Shown: in pieces, positions 33,091 through 40,282 of the stretch
Layout: each line of letters starts with the position of its first letter
Position numbering within the stretch: position 1 is the stretch's first letter
DNA from: Blautia sp. An249
GTDB lineage: Bacteria; Bacillota; Clostridia; Lachnospirales; Lachnospiraceae
Assembly (NCBI RefSeq): GCF_002159835.1
Contig: NZ_NFJL01000012.1
Span: forward strand, 1 to 64,000
DNA length: 64,000 nt
Direction of reading: 5' to 3'
Notes under the pieces: model-generated
The model's database searches: none
What the model saw: only the letters and a program-made list of their open reading frames with translations
What the model was told of the DNA's origin: nothing
Program-made: the position numbers and the translations under genes

Positions 33091-33339
33091 TTAAAGTTCC
33101 TCCAACTGCTTTTCCAGTTCCTTAATCCGACCTGATATGTAGTCACCAATCATATCGATAATATTCTTGCTGTCTGAAATATCCAAGTGTGATATATGTG
33201 TTTCAACTATATCCGAATCTTTTTTCAATTCATATTCAACACATGAAATAATCCCGACATTGACACTTTTTTGAAAATCCTTATATTTTTGTATTTTTTC
33301 TAAAATCTTATTTCCAATCTCCAACTGTTCAATCGTCAT
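33091..33339 (-). CDS. Hypothetical phage protein
   Basis: 82 aa, helical N-terminus then YISGRIKELEKQLEEL coiled coil at the end. Overlaps the upstream gene by 4 bp. Confidence 0.55.
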   Translation of the reverse strand: MTIEQLEIGNKILEKIQKYKDFQKSVNVGIISCVEYELKKDSDIVETHISHLDISDSKNIIDMIGDYISGRIKELEKQLEEL

Positions 33340-33608
33340 ATTCGCTCATCTCCTATAAGCTCTTTCAGAAACACTTTGTCCTCTGGTGTTTCTGCTATCA
33401 AGAAAATTCCTGTTTGCATTGAAAATATGTTTGCTAAATCTTTCTCAATGAGTTTTACTGTTGGATTATTATAATAACTTTCCCTAGCCTTTTTCTCCCC
33501 GACTATTTTCGCAAGGTCAGCATAATACATTTCCATCTTAGCAAGTATTTCTTGACACTTCTCAATCTTCAATTTGTCTGTTTCGGAAAATACCATCTCA
33601 GTCCTCAT
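33336..33608 (-). CDS. Hypothetical phage protein
   Basis: 90 aa, predicted helical; segments KIEKCQEILAKMEMYY and LIAETPEDKVFLKEL. Not recognised. Coupled on both sides. Confidence 0.55.
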   Translation of the reverse strand: MRTEMVFSETDKLKIEKCQEILAKMEMYYADLAKIVGEKKARESYYNNPTVKLIEKDLANIFSMQTGIFLIAETPEDKVFLKELIGDERI

Positions 33609-33819
33609 ATTCGTTCAGCTCCTGTTCTGCCGCCAGTTCTCTCTTATCGTTCTTGTGTGTCCGATTCCCTTTGCACCATTCACAGCTTCCATGATTGCGG
33701 CAGGTGCAGTCTATTGCTTTTGCTCCACGGTACAGCTTTCGGTGTTCCTTTCCGGACTGGATGGATTTATCAAGACTCAAATTAAACCAATCCTTTCCTG
33801 TGGAAATATTCCGTTGCAT
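33598..33819 (-). CDS. Conserved Cys/His-rich phage peptide
   Basis: 73 aa. LDKSIQSGKEHRKLYRG, then CTCRNHGSCEWCKGNRTHKN, a very common short phage protein with a tight Cys cluster. Function unknown. The first residues may be extra; an in-frame start also lies closer to LDKSIQ. Confidence 0.7.
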   Translation of the reverse strand: MQRNISTGKDWFNLSLDKSIQSGKEHRKLYRGAKAIDCTCRNHGSCEWCKGNRTHKNDKRELAAEQELNEYED

Positions 33820-34027
33820 TTATCATCGACCCATCATTTCGTTTCTCCCATTCCAGTAACTGTTTAACGCCATACTTGCTCCAATGTTCTTTTGGAAATT
33901 CTCCATGCCAGTTTCCAAAGTTACATTCTGAACACATTACGGGCTTTTTATCTCTCAAATTCTTCCAATAACCGCCCAACGCTGTATTTTCAATAGATCC
34001 GCATTTTTCACAAATGTAACTACTCAT
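33782..34027 (-). CDS. Zinc-finger phage protein
   Basis: 81 aa from the ATG at 34027. YICEKCGSIEN and MCSECNFGNWHGEFPK form the zinc site. Repeated family in phage accessory regions; function unknown. Confidence 0.6.
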   Translation of the reverse strand: MSSYICEKCGSIENTALGGYWKNLRDKKPVMCSECNFGNWHGEFPKEHWSKYGVKQLLEWEKRNDGSMINATEYFHRKGLV

Positions 34028-34256
34028 CTGGATTCCTTTCTGCACCTACCGGCTCCCTTGGATTTTCTATCGTAACAAGCCTTTGGTAAGGATAAATGTA
34101 ACGGAATCTTTCTACCACTCCACAATTTTGGCATTTATGCGGATACAGCGGAGGATCGCTCATAAGTGCTCCTCCTATATATTTCATCAATCCACCACAT
34201 TTATCACACTGCATATTCACTTGAAGAATTTTGGATTCAGCTACTAATTCTGCCAT
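34020..34256 (-). CDS. Zinc-ribbon phage protein
   Basis: 78 aa. CDKCGGLMKYIGGAL ... YPHKCQNCGVVE: ribbon with a short loop. Overlaps the next gene by 8 bp. Confidence 0.62.
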   Translation of the reverse strand: MAELVAESKILQVNMQCDKCGGLMKYIGGALMSDPPLYPHKCQNCGVVERFRYIYPYQRLVTIENPREPVGAERNPDE

Positions 34257-34302
34257 GTCATCACCTCTGCTCTGAATTATTTACTTTTGAGTAAATCATT
34301 TA

Positions 34303-34689
34303 TCAAGACTCATTTCTGCCCTCTTTGACCTGTATAGCCGTTCTTCGCGTTATATCAAGAACAAACTGAGCGCCCGTCTTTCCATCATCAATTAAAATAA
34401 TGTTTTCTTTTTCTCCTTGCGAAAATATAGGGTTTTCTATGTATAGTCTATCGAAAATATATTCCTCGCCGTTTTTGTATACATAAGTTTTGTGTTCGCC
34501 AAAATCACAAAAACCATAATGAAGCCTTGAATATCCAGTAACTTTCCCTGGAATATAATTCTTTAAAATTCTTTGTAGCCTTTCGTTTTGCTCAGAAACC
34601 GCCTTCATTGATTCCTGCAATGATTTAAGAACTGACGATTTGACTTCTTCTACATCTTCCTTCAGCGCAAACTTCTTTCTCCCAAACAT
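34303..34689 (-). CDS. Hypothetical phage protein with coiled coil
   Basis: 128 aa from the ATG at 34689 (MFGRKKFALKEDVEEVKS). Coiled coil at 8-40, then a beta domain with GFCDFGEHKTYVY. Directly downstream of the Ro-like gene and overlapping its end region, so likely co-expressed with it; a functional link is unknown. Confidence 0.55.
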   Translation of the reverse strand: MFGRKKFALKEDVEEVKSSVLKSLQESMKAVSEQNERLQRILKNYIPGKVTGYSRLHYGFCDFGEHKTYVYKNGEEYIFDRLYIENPIFSQGEKENIILIDDGKTGAQFVLDITRRTAIQVKEGRNES

Positions 34690-34700
34690 AACTTCGCACC

Positions 34701-36155
34701 TCAAATCTGAATCGCCTGATAGCGTTCACTGTTCAGTACCGCATACATCATTTCAACCGGGGTCTTGTCCACACATCCGATTAAATTCTTGAATGTGCTT
34801 GCGGACTGCCCGGAAACAAGCTGCATGCCTTTACGATTTTTATCTGCCAGGAACACATCATGTCTGCTGTTTACATTCCAGAAAACCACATTCGGAATTC
34901 TATATCCATGTTCCTCGTACACTCTGGCAACATAGTCGTAAAAATTCTCTCCATGCTCCTGCTCTGTGCATCTATTGATTTCCATATCAGAAATGATAAT
35001 GAGCGACTTCGGCATTTCTTCCTGTGTGCAGTGATTTTCAATCGCTACGTCAAGAATCTTTAACAAAGCAGCTTCAAGGTCAGTATCCATACCCCAGTTT
35101 GCTTTTTTAATGAAGTTGATTTTCTGGGTAATTGTATTCCCCTTGATTTCCACAAACTCCGGTCTACCCGAAAACGTCATAAACAGATTATGATACGCAC
35201 CCTTATTTCGTTCTGCGAAATACATCGCCAGTCCAATAGAGGTTGCCATCGGCCTACCGTACATCGAACCAGAAACATCCGCCATAACCACGGCATTCAC
35301 ATCGTCGTCAACATAGTTCGGCAGATTATCCCACTGAGCCTCCAGAACCTTGCTATCTTCCCGGCCGTACAGAATTTTCCCAACAATGTCATACGGATAA
35401 AGTGTAGCTGCATTGATTTTCTGCTCTCCGGAGGAAACTTTATTTATGTACTCCGCGAACCGTTCCTGGTCATGACGGGCAAAAGCTTTTCGGTAATTCA
35501 GCATCGCCCTGGACGGCACCGCCGGATAATTGATGGTATCCCACTGACGGGCGGACATGCGCTGCTCCACTACATCAATGTGCTTTCTCAGGCGATTGCA
35601 AAGCCGCTTGTAGTCATAAACAGACATACCCAGTTTCTTTGCTGTGTAAATTCCCAGTTTCCGAGTGTTCGGACTGGAAGCATCAGCTTTTTTGAGCCAT
35701 TTTGCAAGAAGGGAACACGGTTTATCATATTCCATTAAAGTTTTATCAACCTTCAATATCTCTTTAACAAGTTCCCACACTTCGCTTTCAAGCGGAGTAT
35801 CAATAAGCGAATAAGCGTCATCCCAACGTCCGTACTCTGGGATTCGGTCTATATTCTTCTTTAATTCATTCGTGTGTTTTCTCGCAATATACGGAAGAAG
35901 AACCCGGAACACACGCCTCTCGCCCAGTCCCCCACGAATATCTCTGGCGTAAAACAGACACCGCATAGCGCCCAGAGGATCTTCCTGGAATGCCAGTTCA
36001 AATTTTTTAATAATCTCATCCTCAGGCCGGCTTCTCATGGAGCCGATTGTCGCAAACATATCCAGCAGCGCAGAATCCGTGGTATTCTTCACATCCGCTC
36101 CATTCTCTGTTTTTGTCCACTTGCTTTCTTCTCTCATTACATCTGAAAAATTCAT
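34701..36155 (-). CDS. DUF2828/Ro60-like RNA-binding protein with vWA domain
   Basis: 484 aa from the ATG at 36155, after AAAGGAGAAG. Residues 25-270 are an alpha-helical solenoid with the DUF2828-type string MRCLFYARDIRGGLGERR and RIPEYGRWDD. The C-terminal half is a von Willebrand A fold with MIDAS DVSGS at 293-297 and a second acid loop (SDMEIN). Ro60 (TROVE) has the same solenoid plus vWA layout and binds Y RNAs and misfolded RNA ends. Four Y-RNA-like elements lie just upstream on the same strand, which supports a Ro-like role. DUF2828 is distant from TROVE by sequence. Confidence 0.75.
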   Translation of the reverse strand: MNFSDVMREESKWTKTENGADVKNTTDSALLDMFATIGSMRSRPEDEIIKKFELAFQEDPLGAMRCLFYARDIRGGLGERRVFRVLLPYIARKHTNELKKNIDRIPEYGRWDDAYSLIDTPLESEVWELVKEILKVDKTLMEYDKPCSLLAKWLKKADASSPNTRKLGIYTAKKLGMSVYDYKRLCNRLRKHIDVVEQRMSARQWDTINYPAVPSRAMLNYRKAFARHDQERFAEYINKVSSGEQKINAATLYPYDIVGKILYGREDSKVLEAQWDNLPNYVDDDVNAVVMADVSGSMYGRPMATSIGLAMYFAERNKGAYHNLFMTFSGRPEFVEIKGNTITQKINFIKKANWGMDTDLEAALLKILDVAIENHCTQEEMPKSLIIISDMEINRCTEQEHGENFYDYVARVYEEHGYRIPNVVFWNVNSRHDVFLADKNRKGMQLVSGQSASTFKNLIGCVDKTPVEMMYAVLNSERYQAIQI

Positions 36156-36185
36156 AACTTCTCCTTTCATTACGCCATATACGGT

Positions 36186-36253
36186 CGCCTGTGACGGCGA
36201 ACACGTTTAGGAATTGAACCCAAAATAGCCATCTTGTACTATTGCTGCAGGCG
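36186..36253 (-). ncRNA. Y-RNA-like element 4
   Basis: 68 nt. Outer stem CGCCTG/CAGGCG followed at once by CAGCAA, an AATAG/CTATT stem with a 10-nt loop, and a T-arm-like TTGGG TTCAATT CCTAA. No D arm. 30 bp before the Ro-like gene. Smaller than elements 1 and 2, so the call rests on the shared motif. Confidence 0.5.
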
Positions 36254-36280
36254 TGAACACAGGTTTTTAGTTGCTTTACA

Positions 36281-36365
36281 GTACGCATATTTTGCGGAAT
36301 CGAACCACATCCTCTTTGTTTTGCAGACAAATTGTTTACCTTTGATGATTGCTGTTGCTGCGTAC
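36281..36365 (-). ncRNA. Y-RNA-like element 3 (Cys tRNA-like)
   Basis: 85 nt. Outer stem GTACGCA/TGCGTAC (7 bp), then GCAACAGCAA, a perfect anticodon-like arm TTTGT CTGCAAA ACAAA, and T arm TGTGG TTCGATT CCGCA. No regular D arm, and 5 extra nt between T arm and outer stem, so not a standard tRNA-Cys. Confidence 0.5.
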
Positions 36366-36378
36366 CACTTAATTTACA

Positions 36379-36484
36379 GTTCTCAAAATATAAATTCGAT
36401 TGCCCTACCAACTGGGCGACACTCCATTTCTGAAATGATTGGACTTGAACCAATGACACATCTTAATTTTTGCTGTATGAGAAC
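36379..36484 (-). ncRNA. Y-RNA-like element 2, permuted tRNA mimic
   Basis: 106 nt. 5' to 3' on the minus strand: outer stem GTTCTCA, motif TACAGCAA, inner stem AAATT, T arm ATTGG TTCAAGT CCAAT, acceptor strand CATTTCA, tetraloop GAAA, acceptor strand TGGAGTG, D arm GCCC AGTTGGTA GGGC, inner AATTT, outer TGAGAAC. All stems pair (acceptor 7 bp with two G-U). Confidence 0.75.
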
Positions 36485-36489
36485 CAAAG

Positions 36490-36562
36490 CGGGAACAGAA
36501 GGGATTGAACCTTCGACAACATGATTAACAGTCATGCGCTCTCCCAACTGAGCTATGCCCCC
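36490..36562 (-). tRNA. tRNA-Asn(GTT)
   Basis: Complete and regular: acceptor GGGGGCA/TGTTCCC (two G-U pairs), D arm AGCTCAGTTGGGAGAGC, anticodon arm CATGA CTGTTAA TCATG, T arm GAAGG TTCAATC CCTTC. It lies between two Y-RNA-like elements with gaps of about 5 bp, so the precursor needs precise processing. Confidence 0.92.
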
Positions 36563-36566
36563 AAAC

Positions 36567-36689
36567 ATTCCGCCATTTGAAATTTCGTTGCTCTACCCAC
36601 TGAGCTACAGTCCTTTCCAGAACCGGCAAGACTCGAACTTGCGACACACGGCTTAACATGCATATTTTCATTCTTGCTGTTAGCGGAAC
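36567..36689 (-). ncRNA. Y-RNA-like element 1, permuted tRNA mimic
   Basis: 123 nt. 5' to 3': outer GTTCCGC, motif TAACAGCAA, inner TGAAA-A-T, T arm GCAAG TTCGAGT CTTGC, acceptor CGGTTCT, tetraloop GGAA, acceptor AGGACTG, U8-A9, D arm GCTC AGTGGGTA GAGC, inner ATTTCA, outer GCGGAAT. Acceptor 7 bp, outer stem 7 bp. Architecture as described for YrlA-type Y RNAs. Confidence 0.75.
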
Positions 36690-36913
36690 TCTTTGTTATT
36701 TTCTTTTACATTTCCTGTTTTTCGCTCTTATAATCCCAAATTATACGCTTGTTAAATTGCAGTGCAGGAAACTATGATTCATTACGCCATAGGTCTTATG
36801 ATTAGCAGTCATATCCAAAATCTGCGGTTGACGTAACTCTTTTTTGTTTTTGAAAAATTTTTAAATTGGAATTTTCGCCCGAATGGGTTTTATCTTTTGT
36901 GAAGTGATAAAAA
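36690..36913 (-). other. Region upstream of the Y-RNA-like array
   Basis: Minus strand carries a TATAAT about 40 nt before element 1, a candidate promoter without clear -35. Further up is a Ser-like anticodon arm (TATGA CTGCTAA TCATA) with no matching acceptor or T arm, so a tRNA relic at best. Confidence 0.4.
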
Positions 36914-37234
36914 TTACTTGTTTGAGTATTTTTCTCGAAGGGATTTTACACTTTCCCTGTTCTGAATAGCCTTTTTAAGTATCGCTATCTGTTCGTCCAA
37001 GTCAATAACACACGAACCTACAATTTCGCCGGTTTTTGAGACAATCAGCTTATCACTTAAATCATACAATTTCTTATTACGCATATATTCAAGCCCCATA
37101 ATAACGATTTTAGAAAACTTGAATATCCGGTTCAACATTTCCAACCGCCACCAGAATATCATCAGTGATATAGCAGCCAATCCTATAACCGCTATTATGT
37201 CGAATAAAGTGTTTTTAATTATTTCCATGTCCAT
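36914..37234 (-). CDS. Membrane-anchored phage protein
   Basis: 106 aa. One N-terminal TM helix (FDIIAVIGLAAISLMIFWW), then a soluble domain with LIVSKTGEIVGSCVIDLDEQ and a basic helical tail. Function unknown. Confidence 0.6.
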   Translation of the reverse strand: MDMEIIKNTLFDIIAVIGLAAISLMIFWWRLEMLNRIFKFSKIVIMGLEYMRNKKLYDLSDKLIVSKTGEIVGSCVIDLDEQIAILKKAIQNRESVKSLREKYSNK

Positions 37235-37242
37235 AGCTTTTT

Positions 37243-37710
37243 CTACTTAACCACAGTCATATCATCAACCAGTTTGACCGTATTCTGAAATGCTTTATTT
37301 AAAATTTCTGAACTGATTTCCAGTTCCCGAACTTCTCCGCTCCTGGTCTTCCCGGCGCAGACGCAATCAACAATCATCTCGATCACGTCCAGAAGATTTA
37401 CATCCTCCGGGCATCTGGATAACAAATGATGGCGTTCTTCATTGATGTGGAGCTGATACCATTCTCCGGAAACAAAGTCTGCTCCAACATTTATTGTTGC
37501 AAGGAAGTTGTTGTAAAACATCTTTTCATACTTCTTTTTCGTCCAGTCATGCCTTTCGCCATTCCTACTAAGCATACAACAAAGTTGACCCATCACAGCA
37601 GCAACATCTGTCATATGACTGCAGTTTGCCTCTTGGAACTGCTCGAAAGTTATACCCTTCGGGGCTGTCCTTGTGTCACCGTTTGGATTTTTGTGTAATT
37701 CAATTTGCAT
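37243..37710 (-). CDS. DUF5662 family phage protein
   Basis: 155 aa. Sequence WYQLHINEERHHLL followed by NLLDVIEMIVDCVCAGKTR, the His-rich and acidic signature of DUF5662, widespread in phages and possibly a metal-dependent hydrolase. Start ATG after a GGAGTAATGA context. Confidence 0.72.
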   Translation of the reverse strand: MQIELHKNPNGDTRTAPKGITFEQFQEANCSHMTDVAAVMGQLCCMLSRNGERHDWTKKKYEKMFYNNFLATINVGADFVSGEWYQLHINEERHHLLSRCPEDVNLLDVIEMIVDCVCAGKTRSGEVRELEISSEILNKAFQNTVKLVDDMTVVK

Positions 37711-37795
37711 GATTCATTACTCCTTTTTTTGTTTTTAAAAAAATTTGAAATGGGTTATGTAAAGGGCTTTTTTATTTTTCGGGTGGTTGGAGAGG

Positions 37796-37900
37796 TCATT
37801 CCGGCTCAGCAAGTACTCCCTGTAGACCCCCGCCACCGTGAACAAGGTACTCTGTAATATCTTTCTCTCTAATTTCTTTCTGCTTTAATCTATACGACAA
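37796..37900 (-). CDS. Possible 34-aa peptide (TTG start)
   Basis: YRLKQKEIREKDITEYLVHG then GGGLQGVLAEPE. The composition looks protein-like, but the start is TTG with a weak ribosome binding site and the frame overlaps an inverted repeat. Low confidence. Confidence 0.3.
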   Translation of the reverse strand: MSYRLKQKEIREKDITEYLVHGGGGLQGVLAEPE

Positions 37901-37922
37901 ACTTATGTTTCTCGTATAGATT
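37887..37922. repeat. 11-bp inverted repeat in a 320-bp gap
   Basis: AATCTATACGA / TCGTATAGATT with a 14-nt loop. The gap 37711-38033 holds this repeat and only a doubtful short frame. Could be an operator or a hairpin in the mRNA. Confidence 0.5.
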
Positions 37923-38033
37923 CATTGATTATTTTATGCATTTTGCTTAATTTATTGCTTTCGTTTTGTACGTATTTTACTTTAATGTGGAATTGTTCTT
38001 ATTGTTTGTCTTATCTTTATTATTATCTGACTA

Positions 38034-38690
38034 TTACTCATCCGGAAGCTGTCCGATCAGCTCCTCTGTGCTATACTGCAACGCCTCTTGTGCTATCTGA
38101 TGCACTTCCTCCTTGGTTAGCATGGGCTTGCTCCATGCATCTGCCTGAGCTTGTATCCCCTTTTGCGTAAAGTTAAGTCCCATATCCTCCCAGTTATTAG
38201 CAAGACTCTGCTGCCCTATAGCATTATCATGCAAGTCTTTCAGCCCCATTCTTTTGGACGCTTCACGAATTTTTTTGATTATGTCGGAGTGTTTAAAGCT
38301 TGCCTCTGGTTCTGCCTCCCTATATTCTCCCTTTTCCCAACTATACAAGGTATCTCTTGCTATACCTGTTAAGGTACAAAAATCCTCTATTATTGGCAAT
38401 ATTTTGTATCTAAAACATAGCTCTATATAAATATCTAAAATATCATGTAATGTATATATATCACTATAATCTAATTTACTGGTTTTATTATTTACCCTTA
38501 TTGTATCTCTATCAGGTTTAAAGAGATTATTATATATATAATGCCATATACAATATGCATCATTGTCATTTAAATCCCTATTCTCCAATTGCTCTGATAG
38601 ATTATTGTATTGGCAATAATCTATAAACAGCGTCTCTATTCTGTTTTCGGTAACCTCTTCCCCTGAATATGTTTTAATCATATACACCAC
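38034..38690 (-). CDS. Phage HTH protein
   Basis: 218 aa. The middle has FCTLTGIARDTLYSWEKGEY, a helix-turn-helix with Trp, and the C-terminus is mostly helical. Related proteins sit near phage repressors or as small terminase subunits; I cannot decide. Separated from the upstream gene by a terminator. Confidence 0.6.
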   Translation of the reverse strand: MVYMIKTYSGEEVTENRIETLFIDYCQYNNLSEQLENRDLNDNDAYCIWHYIYNNLFKPDRDTIRVNNKTSKLDYSDIYTLHDILDIYIELCFRYKILPIIEDFCTLTGIARDTLYSWEKGEYREAEPEASFKHSDIIKKIREASKRMGLKDLHDNAIGQQSLANNWEDMGLNFTQKGIQAQADAWSKPMLTKEEVHQIAQEALQYSTEELIGQLPDE

Positions 38691-38841
38691 ACTTTGCTAC
38701 GTTAATTCGTTATATCAACAATCCTCTGCCCTCTGCAAGTTATCGCAATTCATCCAGTCCGGGCAATCCGCCCTGCTGACACTCGCCTGATTTATCATAC
38801 ATACATTCAAATTCTTTCATTCCTCAAAACCTCCAGAAAGC

Positions 38842-38908
38842 AAAAAAAGAGCCGGAATAAGCTACCCGTGCCTGTCCTCTCAAGGCTCCGAAGGTGCTTC
38901 CTAGCTCT
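38842..38908 (-). terminator. Terminator / attenuator before the HTH gene
   Basis: Minus strand arms AGAGC-TA-GGAA and TTCC-G-GCTCT then TTTTTTT, with a GC-rich inner region of about 40 nt that can form its own stems. 150 bp before the ATG at 38690, so it may be an attenuator. Confidence 0.7.
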
Positions 38909-39064
38909 ATATGCGACTTTCCCTATTTAATTTTCTTGTACTAAACCATAGCATACTCTTCTTTATCTGTCAATAGTATATATTTTCAATTTATTATATG
39001 CTTTATAAGAAAAACAATATAATACATTAAAACAATAGATATATATACAGTAACAGTAAATTAG

Positions 39065-39128
39065 ATACCCTATGGATACGGTATAGATACGGTATGCATA
39101 CGGTATACATACGGTATAGATACGGTAT
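39065..39128. repeat. Six tandem 11-bp iteron-like repeats
   Basis: ATACGGTAT occurs at 39076, 39087, 39098, 39109 and 39120 with exact 11-bp spacing; ATACCCTAT at 39065 is a sixth degenerate copy. Each unit is a near palindrome and falls on the same helix face. Suggests a replication origin or cooperative operator. Confidence 0.75.
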
Positions 39129-39154
39129 CTCTTTATTATATCCTCTCTAATCAT

Positions 39155-39194
39155 AAAAAAGACACGGGAACAGAAAATTTGCTCCTGTGTCTTT
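39155..39194 (-). terminator. Strong terminator after the 39201 gene
   Basis: Minus strand AAAGACAC and GTGTCTTT arms with extra GGA/TCC pairing, then TTTTTT. Begins 7 bp after the stop codon. Confidence 0.85.
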
Positions 39195-39200
39195 AATAAA

Positions 39201-39398
39201 TTACAACTCTATACTAAATTCTGATTTTAAAACATCCTCAAAATCTGGATCGAGTTCCAAATACCGCTTTAAAAATTCCTCTGGTTCGCACGGTGCAAGC
39301 TCATCATGTACCTGCTCCCGTTTTTCATCATCCATGTAAAGAGCTATATCATTTAAAAATTGTTCCGTTAATTCAAATTCTTCCCCGTGTCTTGTCAT
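39201..39398 (-). CDS. Small acidic phage protein
   Basis: 65 aa from the ATG at 39398 after GGAAAGGTGG. TRHGEEFELTEQFLNDIALY and a C-terminal LELDPDFEDVL. Followed by a strong terminator. Role unknown. Confidence 0.55.
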   Translation of the reverse strand: MTRHGEEFELTEQFLNDIALYMDDEKREQVHDELAPCEPEEFLKRYLELDPDFEDVLKSEFSIEL

Positions 39399-39503
39399 AA
39401 TTTCCACCTTTCCCCGGCTCTGCCGGTCTTGATTTATTTTAACCTCTGTGATATTCTTTCTTTGTCGGGGAGCGGTGGCAAGCCCGCCCTCCCTTGATTC
39501 CCT

Positions 39504-39523
39504 GAGCCGTTAGGCTCTTTTTT
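39504..39523 (+). terminator. Plus-strand terminator-like hairpin
   Basis: GAGCC GTTA GGCTC followed by TTTTTT on the plus strand, at the end of a minus-strand gene. No plus-strand gene precedes it, so it may end an antisense or small RNA starting near 39440-39480. Confidence 0.5.
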
Positions 39524-39677
39524 AATTGTCTTCGATACCTTTCTGGGTATCGTCGATAAGCTTATCAACCATCCTTTCGGCCTTTTCAGTTTCACCGTTT
39601 TTGATAGCTTCCTTCAAGTCTTTCAAGTCCTGCAACAGTCTCCTCAGATAACTTTTAAAAACGCTCATATCTTCCAT
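39522..39677 (-). CDS. 51-aa coiled-coil phage protein
   Basis: ATG at 39677 after AAAGGAGAGC. SYLRRLLQDLKDLKEAIK then EKAERMVDKLIDDTQKG: amphipathic helical hairpin. Small regulator or structural peptide; not recognised. Confidence 0.6.
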   Translation of the reverse strand: MEDMSVFKSYLRRLLQDLKDLKEAIKNGETEKAERMVDKLIDDTQKGIEDN

Positions 39678-39743
39678 CTTGCTCTCCTTTCTCCGCTTGC
39701 CCGGATATTGTCTTTCGGTTTCCCTCTTGACAATTATATTATA

Positions 39744-39783
39744 GTCTATTATCGTGTACTTGTCAATAGTCTATTTTCATGTA
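39744..39783. promoter_or_regulatory. Two operator-like 15-bp repeats after the Xre gene
   Basis: GTCTATTATCGTGTA at 39744 and GTCTATTTTCATGTA at 39769. Same motif as at 40062, 40108 and 40142. They lie just past the 3' end of the Xre gene and before the 51-aa gene, whose promoter they could control. Confidence 0.65.
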
Positions 39784-39785
39784 TT

Positions 39786-40016
39786 TTATTTATTTTTATA
39801 TTCCATGATCTGCCCAGGCTGACAGTTAAGCAATCTGCATAAATTGCATATAACTTCGCAAGTTACATTTTCGTTCTTTGTCAGCTTCGCAACTGTATTT
39901 GAGTGGATTCCGTTATTTTTTAACCATTGCTTATTCAGTTCTTTTTTCTCTATCAAAGCCCACAATTTAGAGAAATCTATATAGCCATTTTCGCCATAAT
40001 TAGCCACATTCAACAC
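39786..40016 (-). CDS. Xre-family HTH regulator (phage repressor-like)
   Basis: 76 aa. WLKNNGIHSNTVAKLTKNEN is the helix-turn-helix and EVICNLCRLLNCQPGQIM the conserved C-terminal helix of Xre/YozG-type proteins. Flanked on both sides by copies of a 15-bp repeat, its probable operators, and divergent from the plus-strand early genes. Confidence 0.85.
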   Translation of the reverse strand: MLNVANYGENGYIDFSKLWALIEKKELNKQWLKNNGIHSNTVAKLTKNENVTCEVICNLCRLLNCQPGQIMEYKNK

Positions 40017-40026
40017 CTTCTTTCTC

Positions 40027-40156
40027 TATATATGATAATAGATTTTTTTTGTTTCGTCAACGTCTATTTTTATGTACTATTTTTACAAATAACCGGTTCT
40101 TATTTTCGTCTATTTTTGTGTATTATCCCAATTGATTTTTCATCTATTATCGTGTA
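40027..40156. promoter_or_regulatory. Operator-like repeats in the divergent region
   Basis: Direct copies at 40062, 40108 and 40142 (consensus RTCTATTWTYRTGTA) and an inverted diverged copy near 40027-40041. The region separates the Xre gene from the plus-strand early genes. Confidence 0.65.
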
Positions 40157-40282
40157 TTATATAAACATAAAGAACAGCAAACAAAAAGCCGGAACCGCAA
40201 AGCCTGGACAGCACACACGGAACCGGCACCAATCAAAAAAAGAAAGGCACCCTGAGTATAACAGGGTGGAAAGGTAAAAGCA

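Noticed and set aside
36740-36840. Ser-type tRNA (anticodon arm TATGA CTGCTAA TCATA)
   Set aside because: No pairing acceptor strands and no T arm were found; at best a relic.
37925-38170. 81-codon plus-strand frame
   Set aside because: Lies largely antisense to the HTH gene and has no start signal.
38963-39154. 63-codon frame with repeated YRIYTV
   Set aside because: It is the translation of the 11-bp iteron array and not a protein gene.
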